A program made the position numbers and the translations under genes. The notes under the pieces are model-generated. The model saw nothing but the letters and a program-made list of their open reading frames with translations. It ran no database searches and had not been told where the DNA came from. 64,000 nt of DNA from Bacteroidia bacterium (GTDB lineage: Bacteria > Bacteroidota > Bacteroidia > J057): positions 1-64,000 of the forward strand of contig JAUIKF010000025.1 in NCBI GenBank assembly GCA_030430575.1. Reading direction: 5' to 3'. Below, piece by piece: positions 55,519 through 63,322 of this stretch. How positions within the stretch are numbered: the stretch's first letter is position 1; the number at the start of each line of letters is the position of its first letter.

Positions 55519-55568
55519 ACCATCAATCTTCAAAAAATATAGTAAAGATAAATTTTAACGAAAAAACC

Positions 55569-55859
55569 ATGAATGAAGACACTATAATCAGTATTGTCAT
55601 ACGCATCATGCCCAGCGGCATGGAGTTCGATATAGACCTCCCGCTTTACACCACAGGCAAGCAGTTGTTAGATGAGCTAATGGCTTTGGATGAAGTAGAG
55701 CGGGTAGGCCAAAATGGACAACCGTACAGCTATCGCCTGATCTCCAAAGGGACAGGTCAAGAAATAGATCTCGGCAAAAGTCTGTATAATATTGGTATTA
55801 AAGAAGGAGATACCGTCATTCTTGCTGCAGACCTGGAAGCAGGTGCCAGCAGCTATTAA
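55569..55859 (+). CDS. ubiquitin-like beta-grasp protein without terminal Gly-Gly
   Basis: 96 residues. The strand-helix-strand sequence (SIVIRIMPSGMEFDIDLPL, TTGKQLLDELMALDEVER, PYSYRLISKGTGQEIDLGKS, then IKEGDTVILAADLE) is that of a YukD/EsaB-like ubiquitin fold. It ends LEAGASSY, not GG. If conjugation occurs, the four residues ASSY would first have to be removed to leave a C-terminal glycine, a task for a JAMM protease such as those downstream. Otherwise it may act only as a non-covalent protein. It is 50 bp after the E1 gene and 12 bp before the E2. Confidence 0.75.
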   Translation: MNEDTIISIVIRIMPSGMEFDIDLPLYTTGKQLLDELMALDEVERVGQNGQPYSYRLISKGTGQEIDLGKSLYNIGIKEGDTVILAADLEAGASSY

Positions 55860-55871
55860 CCCTAGAACACT

Positions 55872-56741
55872 ATGGATGCGCCAATGCCAGTCTATGATTT
55901 TGATCGCTTACGTGACCCACGTGACAAACGCTTAGCGAATGAGCACATGCTGCTACATGAGTTTTGTAGTAAAACAGATCGGATTCGCTATGAAATCGTC
56001 GGAGACCGCATGCCCCCAGAGAAATACATGGTGTATTATTATGTAAAAAGTATCATTGGGATCAACCCCGAAGACCACTCCCCTATTTATGGGGATCTCC
56101 ATGAGGTGGAAATCAGTTTTCCCACTGGCTTTCCTATCGAGGCAGCCAAGATTTACGCCAAGACCGACCTGTGGCACCCCAATATCAAATGGAGTGGCAG
56201 GTTTAAGGGCAGGGTGTGTGGTAACCTAGAGGATTTTGGGCCTTTATATACATTAGACTTATTGGTCAGAAGAATAGGCGAAATCCTTCAGTACAAAAAC
56301 TATCATGCGATCAAGGAGGTCCAGCCTTACCCAGAAGACTTTGAAGTAGCGGATTGGGTGCTTGCCACTGGAGAGAAGAATGGCTATATGGACAAGTCCA
56401 AAGGCATCGTGGTTGACCCAAGAAACCTGGTCTGGAAAGAGGGCGATCCTGAAGAGGTGTATCAACCTCCCTTAGCGGATACCCCGCCGCAAGAAGCGCC
56501 TGAAGACACAACAGATAGTATTCCCCTTTCAACCTCTGACACGCCTGTAGGAAAAACGGAACCTGAAAAAGAACCGGACCCTATCTCCCCCCCCAAGAAC
56601 ACAGGTCGGAAATCCATCTCAATTAACCCCCGTAAAACCACGAATTCTTCTGAGTCTTCCTCTGACACAGCTTCTGATTCTGGTGAGGATACGCCACCTA
56701 AGTCCAACAAAGGTGGCATTAAGATCATCCGAAAACGCTGA
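55872..56741 (+). CDS. E2-like (UBC fold) conjugating enzyme with disordered tail
   Basis: 289 residues. The UBC core covers about residues 20-170: VEISFPTGFPIEAAKIYAK, the HPN tripeptide (102-104) in LWHPNIKWSGR, and catalytic Cys116 in GRVCGNLEDFGPLYTLDLLV. In classical E2s the HPN-Cys distance is about 10; here it is 14, a short insertion. The last 100 residues are Ser/Pro/Thr-rich and disordered, ending in a basic GGIKIIRKR tail. With the E1 and Ubl it forms a full activation-transfer chain; no E3 is evident. Located 25 bp before the next gene. Confidence 0.88.
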   Translation: MDAPMPVYDFDRLRDPRDKRLANEHMLLHEFCSKTDRIRYEIVGDRMPPEKYMVYYYVKSIIGINPEDHSPIYGDLHEVEISFPTGFPIEAAKIYAKTDLWHPNIKWSGRFKGRVCGNLEDFGPLYTLDLLVRRIGEILQYKNYHAIKEVQPYPEDFEVADWVLATGEKNGYMDKSKGIVVDPRNLVWKEGDPEEVYQPPLADTPPQEAPEDTTDSIPLSTSDTPVGKTEPEKEPDPISPPKNTGRKSISINPRKTTNSSESSSDTASDSGEDTPPKSNKGGIKIIRKR

Positions 56742-56766
56742 TATAACATTGCTTAATTCTTTGACT

Positions 56767-58893
56767 ATGTCACTCAATTATTTTATTCGCATATTAGGAT
56801 TTATATGGATCGGTATCGTTCCTACGGTCGTATGTGCGCAGTTATCAATGACGATACCATTTGAGTCTATAGGACTAGGCAAAAAAAAGGACCATGTTAT
56901 AAAAGGAAGTATTGATGTAGAGATTTATCAAACAAAAAGAACAGGGAAACAAATACCCAAGGGATTGGTGATTACCCAAGATGATCAAATTTCCATTGTA
57001 TTGTCTAACTTTAGATGGGATAAATATGGAAGGAAAGAGATAAAAGAGTCAGTAATGGACTTACAGGGGAGCAGATTTGATCGGGAGAATGAGGATTTTC
57101 GATTAGAAAAGATGACCCTTAGAGATCCCAACAAAGATAACACCACGACCCTGCCTATCAATCAATCTGTCTTTCTTGATCATCAAAGGGCAAAAAAAGC
57201 TCCTGGGACCATCCAAATGGAGATAGTCCCTAATATCCTCTCCAACTGCCAATTAAAAGCTACCCTTGCCCTTCGATTGCGGGTGATTAATATTGCTGAT
57301 GTACAGAAAAGCCGTGAAGAAAGTGCTGAGATAGCTACTTTGACAAAAAAATCGTCTATCGCCATTCGCATCCCCGTCTGGATTTTACCCGCTACGGATG
57401 ATACCCAAGAAAATGAGATGTGGCAAGCAGCCCAAGATGAGACCACAGATATATTTGCCCAAACGGAACTTGCCTGGCAATACCTCAATAAATATGATGA
57501 TTGTGGAAGATTTTCTGCACAGGCTGCTCAACTAGTAAGAGCAAATGAAGATAATGTTTGTGCCGTCCTCGATAAGCTTGGCGCAAGTAAATATCTACAG
57601 GCAATCAAAGATAAAAAATGGGGATGGCAAGGGAGTTGTTCAGACAAAGCCAATTCGATCCTTGGGAGAATGAAGGAAGAAGAAGTCTTTAACAATGCCA
57701 TGAATAGCAAGGGACTTTCTGTCCTTTGTGATTACTTAGAACTTAATGGAAAAGATGCTGCGCTCACTCAAAATGTCTCTTCCGTCAGCGATGAATTAAA
57801 TACGCGAATCGCAAATAAATGGCAATCTTTGTTCCAACGCCTGCAGCCTAGGGGAGAAACGGATAGAAGAGAGTGTCGGCAATTTCTCTCCTACCTCAAC
57901 ACCTGCCAAAGCACTATTCTTACTACTTATATCAATGATTCTAATAAAGAAAAGAAAGGCACTGCAAGCGTGTGTGCCAGGGCACCTTCCCCGTGTGAGA
58001 TTTTATGGAATGAGATCAGCCAATTGAGGAATAATGAAAGTGACACAGAGGTGCTGAATGGGAAATATCGAGAATACTTGGATAAGTGTACAGGCAATGC
58101 CAGCAGGTATGAAGAGATTCTTTCGCTTGTCAAACCTAAATTGTCCCAGCGGAACCAAGATGTAGATATGTTTGGCGGGAAGATGTATCACTTTGATTTG
58201 AATTATTATAAACCATCCTTGTCCCTAACATCTGCCATTCACCATAAAGAGGGAGGGCAGATTCCCCTAAATACCGATGAACATATCCAACTACTGAGGC
58301 AAACAGCAGATGCGATCGCCCCAGAAAAGATCAGGATAGATTTTTCGGTAGAAAAAGAAATCAAATTATTTTTCCCGCCAGACTTAAAAGGGGAATTTTC
58401 CTTTGAGTTTCAAGATGCTTTTGGGAAAACGATTCCATTGAGCATAAATACCAGCCTCAATCCATTAGAGGCAAATTTGATACCTAGTGAAGAGGACGAT
58501 AAATCTCTACGGTTTTATATCACAGGAGGCGATAGTTTAGACGATCATGATAGCATTGCCTATACCCTTATTTTTCAACAAATAGGAGGTCCAGCCGCTA
58601 TTCCGTTCCCTGTCAGTTTAAAAAACCTAACGCCAGACAGCGAATCCCAATATATCCTGAACAAAGAGGAATACCTCTCAGGCTTGCCTGATGGTCAATA
58701 CCAAGTCACTGTCCGTGACCATCGCAATGATGAAGCCCATCAGGTCGAACTTCAAGAACGGATCACCCTCAGTCAGGGCAGTTCCGTTTCCCCTGTCTTT
58801 TTAAAGTCAGGATTGCTTATTACCCTATTACTGATGGTGACTTGGCTTACCTACGCCAATATCCAGTCCGCCAAAAGCGCTAAAAAGAAATGA
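56767..58893 (+). CDS. secreted, C-terminally membrane-anchored protein of unknown function
   Basis: 708 residues. The start ATG at 56767 is fixed by the signal peptide (MSLNYFIRILGFIWIGIVPT...VCAQ); a longer frame would overlap the E2 gene. The N-terminal 200 are beta-rich. A Cys-rich helical middle (CGRFSAQAAQLVRANEDNVC, CDYLELNGKDAALTQ, CQSTILTTY) follows, and a beta domain near the C-terminus precedes the helix SGLLITLLLMVTWLTYANI. It ends in a short basic cytoplasmic tail. It overlaps the JAMM gene by 4 bp. It may be the periplasmic partner of the membrane JAMM and FHA proteins. Family not recognised. Confidence 0.7.
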   Translation: MSLNYFIRILGFIWIGIVPTVVCAQLSMTIPFESIGLGKKKDHVIKGSIDVEIYQTKRTGKQIPKGLVITQDDQISIVLSNFRWDKYGRKEIKESVMDLQGSRFDRENEDFRLEKMTLRDPNKDNTTTLPINQSVFLDHQRAKKAPGTIQMEIVPNILSNCQLKATLALRLRVINIADVQKSREESAEIATLTKKSSIAIRIPVWILPATDDTQENEMWQAAQDETTDIFAQTELAWQYLNKYDDCGRFSAQAAQLVRANEDNVCAVLDKLGASKYLQAIKDKKWGWQGSCSDKANSILGRMKEEEVFNNAMNSKGLSVLCDYLELNGKDAALTQNVSSVSDELNTRIANKWQSLFQRLQPRGETDRRECRQFLSYLNTCQSTILTTYINDSNKEKKGTASVCARAPSPCEILWNEISQLRNNESDTEVLNGKYREYLDKCTGNASRYEEILSLVKPKLSQRNQDVDMFGGKMYHFDLNYYKPSLSLTSAIHHKEGGQIPLNTDEHIQLLRQTADAIAPEKIRIDFSVEKEIKLFFPPDLKGEFSFEFQDAFGKTIPLSINTSLNPLEANLIPSEEDDKSLRFYITGGDSLDDHDSIAYTLIFQQIGGPAAIPFPVSLKNLTPDSESQYILNKEEYLSGLPDGQYQVTVRDHRNDEAHQVELQERITLSQGSSVSPVFLKSGLLITLLLMVTWLTYANIQSAKSAKKK

Positions 58894-60923
58894 ATCGCTT
58901 TTCTGTAGTATTATTGATTGTATGGCTGCTCCTGGGTCGCTCGGGATGGGGGCAGGTGGAGATGTCGGGTATTTCTCGAAATCTTCCTCAAGATATCGAG
59001 ATAAAGTTTGGTGACAATAATAAGTCAAACCTTTCTATTGAGTTTCATGCAAAAAATGATAAAACTGGATGGGCGCCAAAAAACAAAAGGAAAAAAGGTT
59101 GTTTTCTAACTTTCACAAGTGAGCCCTCACAAAACTCATGTATTCAAACTGTTTCTAGCAAATCTAACAAAATGGATTGCTCTGACCCAGGACCTGTTTC
59201 CCTCGAGTACAAATATAAGTTAGGTTTAACGAAGTGTCCTGACAAATTTAATCTTACGATTAACTTTAATATAACTTGTGATTCTGAATCAAATGGTCAA
59301 TTTCAAATTGAATTAACTAAGCCAAGGTCCTTAGCTAATGGAACGAGACAGGATGGAGATGGAACAAGGCAAGATGGAGATAGAACAAGGCAAGATGGGG
59401 ATGGAACGAGACAGGATGGAGATGGAACAAGGCAAGATGGAGATAGAACAAGGCAAGATGGGGATGGAACGAGACAGGATGGAGATGGAACAAGGCAAGG
59501 TGGGGATGGAACAAGACAGGATGGAGATGGGGCAAGACAGGATGGGGGTGGAACAAGACAGGGTGGGGGTGGAACAAGACAGAATGGAGATGGGGCAAGA
59601 CAGAATGGGGATGATACTAACCAGAATGGGAATGGAACAAGACAGGATGGAGATAGGACAGGAAAAGGAAAGGGTAATCCATTTAGCTTAAATGTGATTA
59701 GGGAACCCCAGAATAGTAAGGGCGATTATATTTTAATCTTACCAAAGGTTATAAATGATTCAGGGCCTATAAATACTCTTTACTTCCAAACAAAGCTTAA
59801 TAACGGTAACTATAAACAATCCCCACCTCCTAAAAATTTTATTTTCATCAAGCCCGATACAATTTATGTCCGTGCTCATAAAGATTTGAGAGATACCACT
59901 CGACTAGTTTTAAAACTAGAAAATAGTGGTACATGGGAAAGTCAAGACTTTGTCCTTATTACAGATACTGAACCACAAGAGCCCCCCATAACCTTTATTT
60001 TCGGGGCAATTATTGGGGTATTTATTCTGGTAATTATTCTTTTTATCTGGCAATCATCTCTAGGGAAAAAGAAAAAAGAACAAGCTAAGATTAAAAAGAT
60101 CAAAGACGCCGCAGCGAAGCGCCAGCAGGAAAACGCTAATAAAACCAGCGACGAGCCTGAACCTGCTGCGGAACTCCTTGAGCAACCTGCAGTGGCTAAT
60201 CAATCTCCAGCAACAGAACTATCCGAACCACCAAGCGAGCCAAGTGAAGGGAAGACAGAGATTAAGTTCAAGCGGAGAACTCCGACGCCCCCCAAAAGCC
60301 CAGATGAACTGGCAGCGAGTGCGCTTATTTCCACAGGTTCAGGCAAAACGTATGTTTCCCTGTCCCTGAACGAGCTCTGGGAGGATACCACAGTGAAGCG
60401 GGTAAGCTTACAGCATGAATTGATGGACGATATTGAAGCATTTATTCAGGAAATGAATATCAAGCCGTTTCTTGAAGATGGGCAGGATGCAGTCCCTGAA
60501 ATAGGGGGATTTATTTTGGGAACCTATCAAGGCACAGCCGAAGAGGGATTTGAGGTGTTTTTAGAAAAATTTGCCCGTATCACCCCTGGGACAAGTGACG
60601 TTTATCGTGTTTCCTTTGAAACCCAAGCTTGGGCTGAGCTTGCACAAGAACAGGATAAATATCCAGATCTCGAAACCATCGCCTGGTTTCATACCCACCC
60701 TGGGCATGGCCTCTTTTTGTCTTTACCTGATCAGCGAATTCACAATGGGTTTTTCCAAGAAAAATATCAATTGGCGATGGAGATTGATACGCTAAGTGAC
60801 GGATTGGACATGGCACTCTTCAGCAGGATGCAATCTGGCACAGTCAATAATCGGGATCAGCGGCTCAGTGATAGTTGGTTTAAGTGGGAAACAATTATGA
60901 AAGAAAAGTCAACCAATGAATAA
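58890..60923 (+). CDS. membrane-anchored JAMM protease with heptapeptide-repeat ectodomain
   Basis: 677 residues. Signal-like N-terminus (FSVVLLIVWLLLGRSGWG) and a Cys-rich beta region come first. Then 15 copies of a TRQDGDG-type heptad follow (residues 152-266), then a second beta region, and one membrane helix (ITFIFGAIIGVFILVIILFI). Inside are a Lys-rich and Pro-rich linker with EIKFKRR (457-463) and a JAMM/MPN+ domain: Glu537 in EIGGFILG and H601-T-H603-PGHGLFL-S611-LP-D614, the full zinc set. This fold cleaves ubiquitin-like C-termini or isopeptide bonds. It is thus the likely processing or deconjugating enzyme on the cytoplasmic face, coupled to an outside sensor. Confidence 0.85.
   Translation: MNRFSVVLLIVWLLLGRSGWGQVEMSGISRNLPQDIEIKFGDNNKSNLSIEFHAKNDKTGWAPKNKRKKGCFLTFTSEPSQNSCIQTVSSKSNKMDCSDPGPVSLEYKYKLGLTKCPDKFNLTINFNITCDSESNGQFQIELTKPRSLANGTRQDGDGTRQDGDRTRQDGDGTRQDGDGTRQDGDRTRQDGDGTRQDGDGTRQGGDGTRQDGDGARQDGGGTRQGGGGTRQNGDGARQNGDDTNQNGNGTRQDGDRTGKGKGNPFSLNVIREPQNSKGDYILILPKVINDSGPINTLYFQTKLNNGNYKQSPPPKNFIFIKPDTIYVRAHKDLRDTTRLVLKLENSGTWESQDFVLITDTEPQEPPITFIFGAIIGVFILVIILFIWQSSLGKKKKEQAKIKKIKDAAAKRQQENANKTSDEPEPAAELLEQPAVANQSPATELSEPPSEPSEGKTEIKFKRRTPTPPKSPDELAASALISTGSGKTYVSLSLNELWEDTTVKRVSLQHELMDDIEAFIQEMNIKPFLEDGQDAVPEIGGFILGTYQGTAEEGFEVFLEKFARITPGTSDVYRVSFETQAWAELAQEQDKYPDLETIAWFHTHPGHGLFLSLPDQRIHNGFFQEKYQLAMEIDTLSDGLDMALFSRMQSGTVNNRDQRLSDSWFKWETIMKEKSTNE
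59343..59657 (+). repeat. 21-bp tandem repeat, 15 copies, coding
   Basis: Fifteen units of 21 bp encoding TRQDGDG with variants (ARQDGGG, TNQNGNG, TRQDGDR). The DNA is purine-rich on the plus strand. Neighbouring units are nearly identical, so recent copying and copy-number change are likely. Because each unit is a multiple of 3, other frames stay open too but are not genes. Confidence 0.95.
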
Positions 60924-61533
60924 GGACCAGCCACATATTCAAATCCAGCCACGGAGGCCATTTGTTCAGCAAGATTTAGACGAACTGGTAAGCAGTGCCC
61001 ACGCCCATAACGCTTCGGAGCAGTGGGTTTATGGGAACTGCCAGGTGGAAAGGTGCTTTTTTTACCCTGAAGTCGTCCAAGATATCGACACATGGGCCAC
61101 CAATAGCTTGGAATCCACGCCTGTAGCTGAAACAGGAGGGTTTCTGCTTGGGAATTATGCAATGACCCCCATTGATTCTTATATCTTGGCAGTTCAGCAT
61201 TTTTTGCCCGCTGAGCATATTAGCTTTCAGAGTTCACATCGGCTGCGGATGGGCCCTGCCAGCATGTTGGCCTTGGATAAGGCCCAATTGGCCTATCCTG
61301 ACCAACTAGTCTTGGGGTGGTTTCATACCCATCCTGGCCATACTCCTTTTTTTTCAGAAATAGACCTAGGCACCCATGAAGCCTTTTTCAAAATGCCTTA
61401 TCACATAGGCGTGGTGATGGACCCCTGTCAGGAAACCTATCCCACGGCCATTTTTGCCAGAAGAGAAGATAAAACCATGGTTACACACTGGAACCCAATA
61501 GAATGGATCAAATGGGAAGATTTACGAAATTAA
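60916..61533 (+). CDS. soluble JAMM/MPN+ protease
   Basis: 205 residues, overlapping the previous gene by 8 bp. A full JAMM set: Glu72 in AETGGFLLG, then H137-T-H139-PGHTPFF-S147-EI-D150. There is no signal or membrane segment, so it acts in the cytoplasm. It aligns with the JAMM domain of the membrane protein upstream (both GWFHTHPGH/AWFHTHPGH). It starts with HIQIQPRRP, again the IxI..RR motif. The presence of two JAMM genes suggests different substrates or a precursor-processing step and a deconjugation step. Confidence 0.88.
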   Translation: MNKDQPHIQIQPRRPFVQQDLDELVSSAHAHNASEQWVYGNCQVERCFFYPEVVQDIDTWATNSLESTPVAETGGFLLGNYAMTPIDSYILAVQHFLPAEHISFQSSHRLRMGPASMLALDKAQLAYPDQLVLGWFHTHPGHTPFFSEIDLGTHEAFFKMPYHIGVVMDPCQETYPTAIFARREDKTMVTHWNPIEWIKWEDLRN

Positions 61534-63308
61534 TTATATGGAGTATTGTCTGTAGCCTAATAGGGCTACATCCTGCCTTGGGTCAAGATACCTTGCGGGT
61601 AGATACGGTATTTTTCCAACCTGAAGACCAGGCAATAGAAGTGCATATTTCCTTCAGATCCCTATTTGAAGAAGCGCTTAATCAAGGAAATTTAACCCTC
61701 ACAGAGGTCCAAGATTCTATTGAATACCTGATCCCTCAATTTGAGCGAATCGATTCTAGCAAAGCAACAGGCGAAACCAGTTCTACTACTTATCATATTT
61801 TCCATCTTAAAAAAGATGGATTAACTGCTAAAAGTCATAATTCCTTGTATTTGGGAGAGGCTCGCCTGATCCGCGCAGAGGCTTTTGGCGAATCCGATCA
61901 GAAGCGATTTATCATCGGTAGTGCCAGTAACCCTGTCAACCTAGGCTATATGGATTGGCAGTTGTTGGCTTTGGTGGGAGCCCTATTGGTATCCCTCATT
62001 CTTGCCATCCTCAGCCAACTAATTCCAGAGATTCGAGGCCGCAGGTTTTTCCAAAAATATGTAAAACAGTATAAAGATGTAGACAAAGGAAGGTATAGTA
62101 AAAATGACCCATACACCCTTCAACCATTCAAAGAAAATGATATTGTTGTAGCCAAATGCAGGCAACTCCAAACATTAGATGTCTGGAAGGCATTGGACAA
62201 TAAGTGTATCAATTATGCGGGCTGCCTCCGCAAGCAAGTGGGCATTAAGACCCCTTGCAAGGAAGGAGAGGGGCTCACCCCTAGCGAAGTGTTTTTCAGC
62301 CAGCAAGGCGTCTATCGAATTCTGAACTGGATTTGGTTTGGGGCTTTTGGAGGATTGATGGCGTGGGTAGCGGTGGCTTTCCTTTTTAGCCTTTCTTTGC
62401 CTGGTCTTTATCGGTTTTTTAGCCACTTTTCTCAAGATGGAAACGGGTATGTGTTGATGCAGGATACCTTGACAGGTTTTTTCTTAGGCCTTTTTCTATC
62501 TTTTATGCTTTCCCTTGCAGAAGAGCGTGGGCAATCTCGGATGCTCTCCTGGACACGAATCTTGTTAAGGGCAATCGGGGGAGGACTCATCGCTGCATTG
62601 ATCTTCTGGGGAGCTCATTTGACCTTAGATAAGGTATTCGGTCCAGATGCCAGTTTTGTGATCGGTCTTCTGACGTGGACAGTGTTTGGCGTCGCGTTAG
62701 GGGGTGCATTGAGTATTCAATCCAGTATCAGTACCATAAGAGGCCTGATAGGCGGGGGGATTTCTGGGGCGATTGCTTTTGTGATCTATTACTTCCCCTT
62801 ATTCTTGAATCAATCAGAACTAGGGAGAAATACCTTCGAATGGACAAAAATGTTTGCCTTTATTATGCTAGGCAGCTTATTGGCACTGACCCTCATATCA
62901 GTTGTCAGAAGATACGAAGGATTTGAATTGGAATACCTGAGTCCCAAAGAGTTCAGGCGTGTCAACCCCATCAGCAAATGGCTTAAAATCGGCATGCAGA
63001 TATATATCGGCACCGATAAGGGGTGCTATGTATATATCCACTGGGATGACCCAGCTGTCCAGCCAGAACATGCGGACCTTACTTATAAAGATGGCAAGGT
63101 GCTTATCACCCCCCTCCATCCTGTCCTCCTCAATGGGCGAGAACTTCCTCTCCACCAAGAAACGGAACTAAAGAATAATGATGAGATTCAGTTGGGCATT
63201 GACAGTGTCACGCATATGCGTTTCCGCTTAAAAGAAGCTGTCCCAAAGCCCTCCAAGAAGACCGTCAACCGCAAAAAACCTGAGATCAAAATTTATAAAA
63301 GGAATTAA
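61512..63308 (+). CDS. polytopic membrane protein with Cys4 cytoplasmic cluster and FHA-like C-terminus
   Basis: About 598 residues; the ATG at 61512 (MGRFTKLIIWSIVCSLIG) gives a proper signal peptide, 61503 is an alternative. Residue numbers here count from 61503. A periplasmic beta domain is followed by one membrane helix (LALVGALLVSLILAILSQL, ~155-173). Next come a cytoplasmic stretch with four cysteines (C219, C235, C241, C252) that may bind zinc, and a bundle of about six helices (275-466). The last 100 residues look like an FHA domain: IGTDKGCYVYI, VQPEHADLTYKDGKVLI and NGRELPLHQETELKNNDEIQLG. The usual phosphothreonine-binding SxxH is degenerate (VQPEHA). The tail is PEIKIYKRN. Confidence 0.75.
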   Translation: MGRFTKLIIWSIVCSLIGLHPALGQDTLRVDTVFFQPEDQAIEVHISFRSLFEEALNQGNLTLTEVQDSIEYLIPQFERIDSSKATGETSSTTYHIFHLKKDGLTAKSHNSLYLGEARLIRAEAFGESDQKRFIIGSASNPVNLGYMDWQLLALVGALLVSLILAILSQLIPEIRGRRFFQKYVKQYKDVDKGRYSKNDPYTLQPFKENDIVVAKCRQLQTLDVWKALDNKCINYAGCLRKQVGIKTPCKEGEGLTPSEVFFSQQGVYRILNWIWFGAFGGLMAWVAVAFLFSLSLPGLYRFFSHFSQDGNGYVLMQDTLTGFFLGLFLSFMLSLAEERGQSRMLSWTRILLRAIGGGLIAALIFWGAHLTLDKVFGPDASFVIGLLTWTVFGVALGGALSIQSSISTIRGLIGGGISGAIAFVIYYFPLFLNQSELGRNTFEWTKMFAFIMLGSLLALTLISVVRRYEGFELEYLSPKEFRRVNPISKWLKIGMQIYIGTDKGCYVYIHWDDPAVQPEHADLTYKDGKVLITPLHPVLLNGRELPLHQETELKNNDEIQLGIDSVTHMRFRLKEAVPKPSKKTVNRKKPEIKIYKRN

Positions 63309-63322
63309 TAACCCCTGGTATT

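Noticed and set aside
59343-59657. CRISPR-like array
   Set aside because: Units are contiguous 21-bp tandem repeats without spacers and encode a heptapeptide.
59335-59691. Open frames on both strands through the 21-bp repeat region (plus-frame 59338-59691, minus-frame 59335-59598)
   Set aside because: They exist only because the repeat unit is a multiple of three; the true frame carries a signal peptide, membrane helix and JAMM domain.
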